From assembly GCA_002224055.1 (NCBI GenBank), contig AZLU01000380.1, positions 1 through 23,654 of the forward strand: a stretch of DNA of 23,654 nucleotides. The letters are read 5' to 3'. The notes beneath the pieces are model-generated. The model saw only the letters and a program-made list of their open reading frames with translations, had not been told where the DNA came from and made no database searches. Both the position numbers and the translations under genes were made by a program. Shown here one piece after another: positions 8,521 through 18,364 of the stretch (position 1 is its first letter; each line of letters begins with the position of its first letter). Source of the stretch: Pezizomycotina sp. ARF18. Lineage: Eukaryota; Ascomycota.

Positions 8521-11411
8521 TATAATAATACACCAGACAATAATATCAAATCCCGCCCGTCGGGAATTCGGATCTTCCGGTTCCCCCAAAACATTCAATA
8601 CCATCGGAATTGCCAGCCTCCCGAAGACCGCGCGATGCGCAAGGAATTGTAAAATTGTATCGTAAAACCTGTTTCCGTTTCGAGGATGGGAAGGTAATAA
8701 AGAAATGTTCGTAACATCTGATCTCGCCTATGGTCTAGACCGAAACTCTCTGATGCCTTATTATTTTATTATTTTAAACGATACAAGGGAAAGTGATCGT
8801 CAGATCACGATTAAGATTGGCTATTGGAGAGCTATTACTAAAGGGAGAACAATATGCGTGCGAAGACTTGATCGTCAAGAAAAAAGAAAGTCCGTTGCCT
8901 AGAAGGCTGTCGTGCTAAATGCGTATATAAACTGATGAATCTTTGATCGTCGTCAGTCATCTACTTAAATTTGGATTGTTAATCCAATCGAATGAATAAA
9001 AATAAGTATAAGGCAAACAGAGAGGCTTGAAAGCTTTTAGTGATTCAATATATCCCAAAGATTGAGTTGGATATGTCATGCTTGCCATGTTACATGCGGA
9101 TTTGCAAGTGAGTTTTAGCCACACCTATTGGACTAACATCAAGTCCACAGGCCGGGGAAATGCTTGCAGGATATGCTTGCTTTAAGTGATATATAACCTG
9201 ATTTTGTATAAAGTTAAGGGAAAAAAAAACTTGATTAATATCCAAGTATAGAGTTATAAGCATTCTCGGATTCAGTAGCTAAAGATGATAAGGGCTTTTT
9301 TTTTTTTTAAAAAAAAAAAAGGCTCTGACTTTGGAATTCCGAAACGCTGTTGGGGCTCCCGCGTCAACGGACGGATCCGCAGAAAGATTCTGTAGCTTGA
9401 ACCTTGGAACATTTCCCGACGCCTTTTACTCTACCATCCTTTGATTTCTCTCCTCTTACTTTCCTCCTACGCCGTCATATCACGATCGCAAAAGGGAAGT
9501 CCAACGAGTTTGGTCGAGGAAATTCGTTCCAGACTTGATAACAGCTGGATGTCCGATAAAAGAAGACCCAACTCATTAAGCATGGCACTTTTACTTTCAC
9601 GATAGATCAGCACTTCCAAGCTGAATGACCTTTGATAGACAGCAAGGAATATAGAGATAACTTCAGGAAGAAAACAGAACCTCGACAACTATCCCCAAAA
9701 AGTAAAAAAGGCCCAAGGTGGAATATAACTCGGACTTAAATCATGTAACCACGGAGAATCCCGGGGCCTGCAATTCGCACCGTCCCGAAACCACCGCCTC
9801 GTGGTCGGATAACCCCTCTATCAAGATATTGGACACGGCATTACATCGCTTAAGCCTTCTGTAGATTTGATTTTTACCTGTTTTGTGGAGAAGGCAGTGT
9901 GATAACTCAGCTGCAAAGCTACTTGAATTAAACCTTGAGATAGTCATATCGTTTACCATTCTTGCAACATCGGCGTGGGATGCGGCATGTCCGGGCATTA
10001 ATGCGCCGGTATGTCATTGAGGCTGGTGGCTGGATAAACGTATAATTAACATTCATGCGCATCCGCTTTCAAGGGGTTAATATAAAATACTTAAAAACAA
10101 ATGAATAAAAATAAATACAAAATCCTCCGCCAGCAGGTTCTACTGTATAAGCGGAGAGTGGAATGGCTATTGGTATTTGGAAGAAGAGTAGCATCTCGGA
10201 ACCGGGATTTCAATCCAACTTCCCAAAGCTGACCGAAGGTATTGTGGGGTTAAATGTCACCGGTGAGTTGCAGGAGAAGAGGGTCAAATCTGCTGAAACT
10301 ACGCCGCTATGATATTTGGGATAAAATAATCCATTGGGGCTCTCTTGACGTCTCGAATGCTAGTCTCCAACTTGACACTCGGCACGCTACTTCTCTGTTA
10401 GTTGCAAGACGTGAAGGCAGAGTGACAAGCGACTGAGGAAACTGGATAAATTCTGTTTGATAACACGCTTACTGTCCGTTCGGCAATATCAATGTCGGGT
10501 ATAGGACATTAGCTGGCATTTAAGGCATATAAAGCATTTCCTCTAACGCACATGATTTGTGATAATAATAACTAAATTTTATATATCTTACTCCTGCGTA
10601 CGTCTTAACTCTGTCGGACACGCCTGAGGCTGTAATTTCTTTTTGAGACGCTGATTGGATCTTTTTTTACGCTGCTAGTCTAACCCGTCCGTATTTAATA
10701 TATCGATAGATCACCATATCTAAAATCCGGCATGCGGGCGATAACAATTGCACGAAAAATTTATTTTTCTTTCTAGCCTGCAACTGGTTTCAAATCAGCT
10801 TGGCTATATCAGTGAAGCAAGGAACGTTCAGATCTGTTTAGGCAAACCGATAGAGAATTCGACGTCCTAACCCTATCAAATGAATAGGAAGAGAAACTGG
10901 CAATTGAGTACAGCCTCCACAAGATAGAAAAATGATTAAACGAAAAAAAAAGAAAAAAGTTTACACCTTCACGGATACATACCTTCATCGTACTAGGTCC
11001 TTGGGCAGACCGATAATATAGGTCGTTCTGAGTTTAACATTTACAGAATATTCGCGAAAATAGATTGATACCTCACGCAATTATGCATGCAAGATCCCGT
11101 ATGGCTTTCTTTAATTGTGGGTGTTTTCGTACTCTCTATTCAATCTTTCCAGTCCAAGAAATAGAAAAGAGAGATAGAAAAAAAAAAAAAAAAAAAGGGA
11201 GTCGCGCCAAGGGAGCTCAGCAAATGCAGGCTGTAATTAGGCGTAATACGATCTCCTATTCTATTATAGATAATATCAAATTGTCGATATAGACTTAAGT
11301 ATTTTTCATATAGATATTTGGAAAGTATGTTGATATATCCTTCCTTTTGTGAAGCGGTTGGCATCGGGGTAGAATGCAGGGATTAATTAACAGGGCCAAA
11401 GGCGAGTTTCA

Positions 11412-11448
11412 CCCCCCCCCCCCCAAAAAAAAAAAAAAAAAAAAAAAA
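11412..11448. repeat. C13-A24 compound homopolymer
   Basis: Thirteen C are followed directly by twenty-four A. The C run pairs with a G14 run at 11560-11573, giving an inverted repeat of about 16 bp (C13AAA against TTTG14) around 111 bp of spacer. Confidence 0.85.
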
Positions 11449-11559
11449 GGAGAAAAAAAACACTTTTATATCAGAAGCTATATTATTATAAGAGAAGAGA
11501 AGCACGATAGCTTTGAACTTGGGGGTTGAAGACATATCGGTTCCAGCTCCGACGAATTT

Positions 11560-11573
11560 GGGGGGGGGGGGGG
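11560..11573. repeat. G14 homopolymer
   Basis: Fourteen G preceded by TTT. This is the partner of the C13 run at 11412-11424, and a G run of this length can also form quadruplex structures. Such long G/C runs are rare next to the abundant A/T runs of the window. Confidence 0.88.
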
Positions 11574-11959
11574 AGGACAATTAAAGAAGGCACGTCGATA
11601 GTTCAAGCCGATGCTCGTCTCTCCCCTAAGAAAAAGAATGGAGGGACAGGATTCTCAATGAGCAGTAGCAAGTGAGGTGAGGCTAGTTTCAGCGATAACT
11701 CTACCGAACAGCTGTATAGATACTAAGGAAGTAAGTACCTAAGTAAGTAAGAAAACCAGGAATGCCAGTCTACTGAATTAACAAAAAGCTATTCTAGGGT
11801 TCCGCGATTGTAGTTCTTGAACTTGGCCAAGATAAATTCAAAAAGGAATCGGTAAATACCTTTTCACTTGGAGCGTTTCGGGTTTCTAATTAGGGTATAT
11901 GCGAAAATGTGGTGGTACTCGTATAGGTTTGTTTTTTTAGTGCCCGGTGAAGTCGGCGT

Positions 11960-12168
11960 CTCTGCCTCCCGTCTGTGCGCGACAAGGTTCTTTCGAACCC
12001 CCTTCGCCTCAGCGCCGTCGGTGTTCCAAACCATGCGGGCGAGAAAGGAGAGTGCTCGGGTGGATATCTGGATCCACTGCGACGGAGGCCGTGGGCTACA
12101 AGTCCGATGGGAGGATAAACGAGAAGGATATCCTTTCGTTATGTTGTCGTCAACTATTACCGAAGTGA
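11960..12168 (+). pseudogene. Possible coding remnant, unidentified
   Basis: A GC-richer patch in an AT-rich neighbourhood. The frame from 11972 reads SVRDKVLSNPLRLSAVGVPN and continues HAGEKGECSGGYLDP. Near 12080 another frame takes over with ATEAVGYKSDGRINEKDI and ends LLPK at a TGA. The change between two protein-like frames resembles the breaks in the lyase and epimerase genes nearby. I do not recognise the family, and no start or splice site is clear. It may be chance open sequence. Confidence 0.3.
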
Positions 12169-13080
12169 TTCACCTTTAAGACGTCGCTATCGAGAGAAGC
12201 AAAAAAGCAACTGCCGATGTCTTATAGGATTTGTGTGCTATACGTGCATGTATATCGTAAACGCAGCACTCGCAACTACGAAATTGTGTTTACTATGATT
12301 ATTGTGTCACACACCTCGCTTAAGGCTCGTATCCAAAATGGTTTGGAAATGATATTTACATTGGAAAAAAATTAATAGATAAATGACATATTATAGTCAT
12401 ATAAACCAAAAAACCGGGATAAACCAATCGAACCCCATCCTAAGAGGGTTTTGGCTGATGTCAGAATACGACATGAGCGTATCTACCGAGACCTGAAAGG
12501 CTCCGCCTCGGGTCCCGCTGGTACATCCGAAGCTATGAGACTTCCATTTGAAATGGAAAGTATTCGAAGCGAACAGTCAGGAAAAAAAAAAAAAAAAAAG
12601 GGTGTCACCAAGTAACATTATTAATTCGTTCTAGAACTGACGTACAGTCAGTATCGGATGATGGCGGCTCGGATTAGCCCCATTTGGAGCAAACTTTTAT
12701 ATTTTAAATCTGACTGAATGCAACTATAGAATAATTATAGAGAGAGAGAAAAAGAAGGAAGACCCACAAATTCAGAGATTTATCATCAAGGTTGTACGTA
12801 TGTCCTTGCGCAATCAGGATCTGACGGCCAAGCGACCCTTCGTAGCGAAGGTGGTGGGCCTATAAGGTCTGTTAACGCGCTTAGTCTCATGAGGAGCGCC
12901 AAAAGGGAAAAAAAGGAGAGAGAATAGGGTGTGCGAGTAAAAGTAAGGAAGAGAGTATAGAAGAAAGGGAAAGAAAGGAATGGAATATGAGTAGAATGGA
13001 ATAATCGCAAACTCTAGCGGTTGTTTTCACAAGTAATTACACTGGGATCTGCTGCGCGTACTCCGAGTGCATTACGTACC
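12169..13080. other. No assignable gene
   Basis: A frame without ATG (about 12388-12612, plus) is open for about 70 codons with a basic, protein-like reading (VLADVRIRHERIYRDLKG) before it runs into an A18 tract (12582-12599). I cannot assign it. A short hairpin CCTTCG-TAG-CGAAGG lies near 12838-12853. The rest is purine-rich or simple sequence, lying downstream of the lyase stop. Confidence 0.45.
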
Positions 13081-16032
13081 TCATCCTCTTTTGAAGGTCA
13101 CGCTGTGCGTTCGGCCTTTAGATTTATAAGTATTCACAATAATTTTGATATGATCTCCCTCGTTCGTGGGAAACTTCACGGTAACCGTCTTGTCATGGCG
13201 GAGCACGCTTTTGAGCCCCGCTGGGTCTAATGTGGCCTCCACTTTGCGAAGATTTCTGCGACGGTTGCGATAAAGATAGCGTGTACGTATCGTCTTTCTC
13301 CGATTCGTACCCCCATATCGCCGAGCAGGGCGTTTTTGCCTCGAGCGCCCAACTTTGCCGGCATGCCAGAATGTAGCCAGATACGTACGGTTTCCATTAA
13401 GGCTAACAGCTTGCAAATTTTTCGAATTCTCGAGTATAGAAAGTTTTGGTTTATTAGAGAAAGCGTTGGTTGCTTCCGCTGATGCCCCAGGGAGTAAAGC
13501 ATAAGCGTAGGACTGTTCGGAAGGATCCACGCGTGATTACGAATGATGGATAGATATTCTCTGGTGACAGGCAGGTCAAACATCGCATAGTCGGGCTAGA
13601 TTTAGTTAGCTTAAAAAACTCCCCCATCATCCGAGCAAATAAGATAGTACTATCTGGACTTACATAGGCATTCACGTCTCTCCAACTACCGGTCCTCAGC
13701 TCCCTTGTAAATGTCGCACCTTGGCCATCAAGGAATACGTAACCTCCGAGGTTCTCTATATGTGCCCATCGCGCATCGCGTTTTTCGACCGTGCTGTTTG
13801 CAGAGCTGCTCACTACCTCGCGTTAAGCCTAAGCTGTTCTCCGGGGGCCGGCATGTTCCGCGATTCAATGGTCGTGTGCAATTCAGTACCACTGATTCCA
13901 GCGCAATCTGCACCCAGAGCAATGACAGCATCCGAGAAGAAATACCACGACTTTCTCGCAGCTGACTTCTCGTCTGCGGATAGGTGGTCAAGACTAGCAG
14001 TGCCGTAATCGGCGCCATTAGCTGGGTGGGCCCACTTCACTCCGCCCGCCCAATCATTGTACCCCTTGGTCTTGTATACGGGTCTTTCTGACTATTTTGG
14101 CCGTTCGTAACGCCTGGCGTGTGAAAGGGGTCCATAGTGGGCCAATAATCGTTGGAGTAGTGTAGCGGATCATTCTCTGTATAGAGATATAACATTCCGT
14201 CTCCTTGGTACCTAATAAATGGTTACAAGTTTTTAGCATATTTGTTGAACAATAGCAGACTGTCATCTAAAAGCTTTGATACCAGGTGTATTCTAACCAT
14301 GGACGTAAATTTTCATTGTTCAAAGCTCATATCTCCCTATCCTCTTGCTTGACATAGCAATAGCAGCCACCCAGCCGTCGGCGTGGTAGACTACGCGATC
14401 CGACTGTGGAAACGTAAACACTCCTCTCAAAGGCTTGCTCGGAGGTATCTTTTCTTTGATAATTTTCCAGGTCTTCACGGCTTGGCTAACGTTCATTCCG
14501 CTCATGTCCGGCCAGACTGTTTGGTCGTTCCATCTCCGGCAGATCGCTTTAAACTCCTCGTCATAGGGATAAGGCGCAATATCAGCCAGATGTAGAACCG
14601 CCTTCAGGAGGAGATTGCCCATAAAACTGTCGGACGAGGCATTCGTGTGATATCTCGGCCGCGAGCGTGACCCATCATCATTCCTCGGAACATGACCGGC
14701 AGGAAGGTTGACTTGACTGCTTTGTAAATATTCAAAAGGGCGGAAGAGGGGAAACTGTATACGGTGCCATGAAGAACCTTTGCAACCTTGGCACAACGAC
14801 CATGTGTTCAACGCCATATCCTTTATAAGCGAGCTACGTTGTCAGTGATGAATTTCTGGAAAAGATATCAAGAATTTGCAGTTGAAGCAACATACCTCCA
14901 GCGTATGCATAAATATCATGGGAGATATAGCTTCCATCCTGTAGCTCAAGACGTTAATGAATAATTCTGATATAATTCGTTGGCGTTTGTGTTTTCACGC
15001 ACCTCTCGAAACCCATCGCCCTTACGTGTGATGGCAAGAGCAGAGTTTTCCCTTTCTTGAATCTATCCAGAAAACAGTCACGCCCTACACTGAGGATGTA
15101 TTCGTCATCGATAAGTAAGGATGCTCCTACAACTGCCGAGCAGATATCCACCCTGTTCGCACCCTCAAGGCATTCTCGAACAGGTTGCCAACGAATTCCA
15201 CCACGGTGTCGGCATATGCGCTTCTCCTCTCGACCCCAATCTCGTCGTGCAAGAGTATTGAAATATCCATTAGATGCAAAGGCGCACCTATGCGAAAGTT
15301 CCACCAATTCTCGTCCTTATCCGTTTGGTGGAGGCATTGTATGCGGTCTTCGAGATGACATCGAGCGAGTGTATAACATTTGTAGTACGGTCGTGTCTTG
15401 ATAATGCTTCGTGCCTTTGATCGAATAGGAGAGTGTGATCGCAAGGAGGCGCTCGTAGCTGGTTCGAAAATTGTCACCGGCTGTCAACGGTCTTAGGTCA
15501 GGCCAAATCCGGCTCTTCGCCAGCTCCATGCTATCAAGCAGGTCCTGGCTGTTCTGGGAGAGCTGTGCGAGGACCGCCGAAACTAAGGGGTTCGCCTGGT
15601 TATCACCCAGGCTCTCGGTGGCGTCAAGTCCTGTTAGAGTCGATATCCACCGTTCCCTCAGCTTCGCAAAGTCAACTCTCCGATCCTGCTTCCCTCGATC
15701 TGCAGCCGGGGCATCTGATGTGGGGCGGTGCGTCGCGCTGGTTCCGGGTCATTTTGTGTCAGGCTTTTGCAATTTTATGTATTTGTTAGCAAATTTACAC
15801 AAAAATTTTACCTCACGTCTTGTCGAGCTCTAGCGAATGCTTGATCTTATATTTTTATTTTGTTTTATTTTGTTTTGTTTTGTTTTTAAACTTACGATTC
15901 GTATCCCTTCCCCAATGGTTGATGAAGCTGCAATGAACCGCCATTCTGTGATAGCAAGAGGTAATATAGTGTTACGACGAAGAATGTCGATGCGAGTAGA
16001 AGTGGCGCGCGATGCGCAATGAGCCTCTTCAT
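13081..16032 (-). pseudogene. Polysaccharide lyase family 8 (hyaluronate/chondroitin/xanthan-lyase type), frame-broken
   Basis: PL8 enzymes cleave uronic-acid polysaccharides by beta-elimination. Exon 1 (16032-15896) starts MKRLIAHRAPLLLASTFF and gives a signal peptide or type II anchor, so the product would enter the secretory route. Introns fit at 15895-15738 (GTAAGT, phase kept), 15002-14939, 14297-14212 and 13663-13596 (GTAAGT, GCTAAC branch site). The N-terminal alpha/alpha toroid is visible from DFAKLRERW (near 15,660) and includes NWWNFRIGAPL. Catalytic Asn lies in GANR (near 15,160), and His and Tyr lie in DGSYISH and AYAGG. The central and C-terminal beta domains show RGVFTFPQSDRVVYH, GDGMLYLY, WYFFSDAVIALGA, TGSWRDVNAY and YAYALLPGAS. 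Frame changes are needed near 15,350, 15,170, 15,050, 14,820, 14,322, 14,085, 13,815 and 13,530 (the one near 14,820 is uncertain). TAG interrupts at 14836-14834. The summed length is about 850 codons, normal for fungal PL8. Substrate cannot be told. It is either a young pseudogene or a gene hit by assembly indels. Confidence 0.9.
15738..15895 (-). other. PL8 intron 1 with (CAAAA)n repeat
   Basis: The donor GTAAGT at 15895 and acceptor CCAG at 15738 join GAATC to CGCGACG and keep the frame (YESATHRP). The intron is longer than the others (158 nt). On the sense strand it opens with CAAAA/TAAAA pentamers (15851-15889) and contains GCTAAC as a branch site. An earlier AAAG acceptor closer to the branch site would shift the frame. 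Confidence 0.65.
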
Positions 16033-16844
16033 CCGATGGGCGCACAGGAAGAGCTGCATCTCGTATCTGTCCAGGCTGCGAGGATGCGCAGTGCGTTATA
16101 GTCAGCTGCCCTCCATTCAGAACGCCTTCCAATGGTTCAGATACTTATATATATATTAGAGAAGAAGGGAAAAAAAAAATAACAGTAAGACAGAAGAACG
16201 GACGACTCCGAAAGCGCAAAATCAATAGAATAGCAAATTGAAAAATATGAAATAGGGGGCGATGTGGGCCGGGAATGGACTAGCTAGGGTATTTCGATTT
16301 CCGAGGCAAAAAACGTGAAGAGAAAAGAAAAAGGTGAGAGATTAAAAAAAAAAAAAAAAAAAAAGGTGATAAAGTAGCCAAGAGAGCGAGAAGAAGAAGA
16401 AGTCACCAGTGACGGAGAACCAAGGAAGCTAGCTAGAAGGAAATTATTATATTAAAAGCCGAGAGCCCCTTGCATCATTGGAAGCGAATCACCACTAGTA
16501 GGGATCATCAGAAATGGATAGTAGATACTAGGTACTTATTTCTTCGGCAGGCCTTTCCGAGATAGGTATTAATAAGATGTCCTCTATTGTAACTTGACTT
16601 AAAATACTCAAAATATTCACCCACTGTCGCCATATCAGTGGAAAGAGACGTCTCATGTTAGAGTTTTATATCTATTTTTGAGCTAACGACGCTTCTCCCT
16701 TTTTAATTGTCTAAATACAAATGTGGGAAGCGCTGCTAAAGCGGGGCTATAGCTACAGCTAAGGCGCTCTACGATGCGTTATCCTTCCTAGTGATCCTCT
16801 TGTTCTTCAAGCATTCGATCTTCTTTGATTCCACGTGCAACCTC
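16033..16844. other. Intergenic region between the lyase and the epimerase
   Basis: This is the upstream region of the lyase gene and the downstream region of the epimerase, both on the minus strand. It holds an A21 run (16344-16364) and purine-rich sequence (GAGAGCGAGAAGAAGAAG near 16382-16401). No conserved promoter element can be assigned with confidence. Confidence 0.5.
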
Positions 16845-18122
16845 TTACTTTCCGAGCGCCTTCGCCTCGCTGTCGAACAGTTCTGGAATCGTTTCAAAGA
16901 GACTCGGCTCCTTCGGCTCCCATCCGAGTTGCCGAATTCTATCAGCTTTCCCGCGCGAATTCGTCCCCCACAGGAGAGTGCCGTAGTGGTTATCCGGCTG
17001 CTCACGCTTGATGTCCTCTGCCGTTAAAGAATCAATTTCCTTCGTCTTGAAGTAGCCCTTTTGATACCCCACGTCCGCGACAAGCTTCGACAAGTCGTAC
17101 CAGGAGTGGTCGCCGTTTTCGGTGAAGTACAGGGCTTCGGGACCCCACGGTACCGAGCCGCCATTTTCGGCGGCAGCTTGTTCGACCAGGAGACCGAACG
17201 CATTGGACAAATCTTGTACGTGCACATTGTTCCATACTGCCTTCCCCTGCCCGATCACCCAGGCCTTGCCCCTCTTAAGTGACTCCCTTACGAGCTCAGG
17301 AGCTTGTATAGAACGGATCTTGTCGGGCCTGTTCCACGCCGTAAATCAACGGTGGTGCAACGATAGCAGTGCGGACTCGCTTTTCAAGGAGAAGTTCTTA
17401 GTCAGCTCCAATGCAACGAAGAGAGCGCGTTTTTCTTGTATGTTAAGTAGATTGGGTTTATTAATCAACGAACCTCAGAATTCCTTCGCGCACAACATCG
17501 TCAACCACTACATGGAAATTGGTCTTAGGAAGGTTAAGGATTTCCTTAAGATCGTGAAGGTCGCTGCGAATCCTAGCTCAACAGAATTGCCATCCGCATC
17601 GTTGGCATCGATAAATATACCAGTTCCAGATGTGTGAATGTAATAGGCGGGGGTCGGTCCGCAGAACGCTGGTTTAAGCCTTTGATAATTGACTTGACTG
17701 CCCCGAGTGATCGGCATGAGCGCAATCTTTATGAGCGATGTGGGATATGCCCCGCATTAGTTTCTTCAACATTGCAGTAGAAATTTAAATCCATACATTC
17801 GTAGAGATTTAAAAAAAAAAAAAAAAAAAGAGGAGGCCGCAAGATCAAGAACAAGCGGGGTCTTATTACTGATGACAATGTCTGCTTTCGCAGATTCAGC
17901 GCTCAATACTTCGTCATTATCTAAATCGGCAATGACCGTTTTGACTGTCGGCAATTTCTCCTCCACTCTTTTGGCCTGGCTATCAGTTCTGACGGAAGCC
18001 GTGATCTGCCATTCTGGATGCTTTTTAGCGATATCGTTGAAACTGTCCCGCCAATGTACCCAGTTATTCCCACACTGTTGTAAAGAGTATAATAAAATTT
18101 AATATACGTGTTAGATCCTCAT
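16845..18122 (-). pseudogene. NAD-dependent epimerase/dehydratase (extended SDR), frame-broken
   Basis: Extended SDR enzymes bind NAD(P) through an N-terminal Rossmann fold and act on sugar nucleotides or related substrates in the cytosol. The glycine-rich motif reads GITGYIGG (near 18,060). It is followed by SFNDIAKKHPEWQITASVR, VIADLDNDEV and ADIVI. Then come INCAHADHSG and VKSIIKGL, YYIHTSGTGIFID, EILNLPKTNFHVVVDD, TAIVAPPLIYG and IRSIQAPEL. The intact C-terminal frame (17258-16845) opens MIGQGKAVWNNVHVQDLSNA and ends at a stop. An intron (17869-17727, GTAATA...AAG) joins ATCA to ATTGC in frame and contains an A19 run (17811-17829). Breaks near 18,048, 17,702 and 17,651 each look like loss of one base from a G/C run of 3-5. 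More occur near 17,590 and 17,310-17,400. The ATG at 18122 followed by a very short intron is uncertain. The exact substrate is unknown. Confidence 0.88.
17811..17829. repeat. A19 homopolymer inside an epimerase intron
   Basis: Nineteen A on the plus strand, read as T19 in the sense of the epimerase gene. It lies within the predicted 143-nt intron and so does not itself break the coding sequence. Confidence 0.8.
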
Positions 18123-18172
18123 GTTCTTTCGAATTACGAGAAAATCTCACAGGGATAGAGTTCGGAGAAGGG

Positions 18173-18176
<4 letters not shown>

Positions 18177-18211
<35 letters not shown>
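18177..18211. repeat. A35 homopolymer
   Basis: Thirty-five uninterrupted A, about 55 bp upstream of the epimerase start and immediately before the plus-strand coding remnant at 18213. It sits where a divergent promoter would be expected, and a tract of this length could keep nucleosomes away. Confidence 0.9.
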
Positions 18212-18212
<1 letters not shown>

Positions 18213-18213
<1 letters not shown>

Positions 18214-18364
18214 CGGTGATTGACGAGCTTATAGCGCGGAGGTATGACACGAAGAGTTTTGGAGTTCCAGATGCCATATCTATCCTGAATTCAAAGCGCT
18301 CGAGGAAAGGGTCTGGGACGAGATGTATGCCTCAACTTTGGAGATTTGGAGATTCGAGGTATAG
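18213..18364 (+). pseudogene. C-terminal coding remnant, unidentified
   Basis: Frame one reads TVIDELIARRYDTKSFGVPD. After a frame change near 18,270 a second frame reads YPEFKALEERVWDEMYAS, continues TLEIWRFEV, and ends at TAG (18362-18364). The composition (charged, Trp-containing, helix-like) is protein-like in both parts and low in simple sequence. No family is recognised. It starts directly after the A35 run, so the upstream part is lost or was never there. Confidence 0.37.

Larger units (their letters stand above)
6088..11940. other. Long gene-poor stretch
   Basis: About 5.8 kb with no frame I can assign to a family. It holds a (TA)n microsatellite (about 6275-6295), a T40 run (6832-6871), a perfect 26-bp palindrome (8495-8520), T13A12 (9296-9320), an A-rich tract near 11179, C13A24 (11412-11448), G14 (11560-11573) and an AAGT-like repeat near 11729-11752. 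The minus-strand frame 9741-9998 (85 codons) has protein-like composition but no motif I recognise. The remaining frames are short and unconvincing. A diverged transposon relic could be hidden here. Confidence 0.55.

Noticed and set aside
9741-9998. Minus-strand 85-codon frame with ILIEGLSDHEAV as a LINE endonuclease end (SDH motif)
   Set aside because: Only the three residues SDH agree. No other endonuclease or reverse transcriptase motif is found nearby on any frame.
13711-15833. Plus-strand open frames across the lyase region
   Set aside because: They are antisense to clear PL8 motifs on the minus strand and have Ser/Arg-rich readings typical of shadows.
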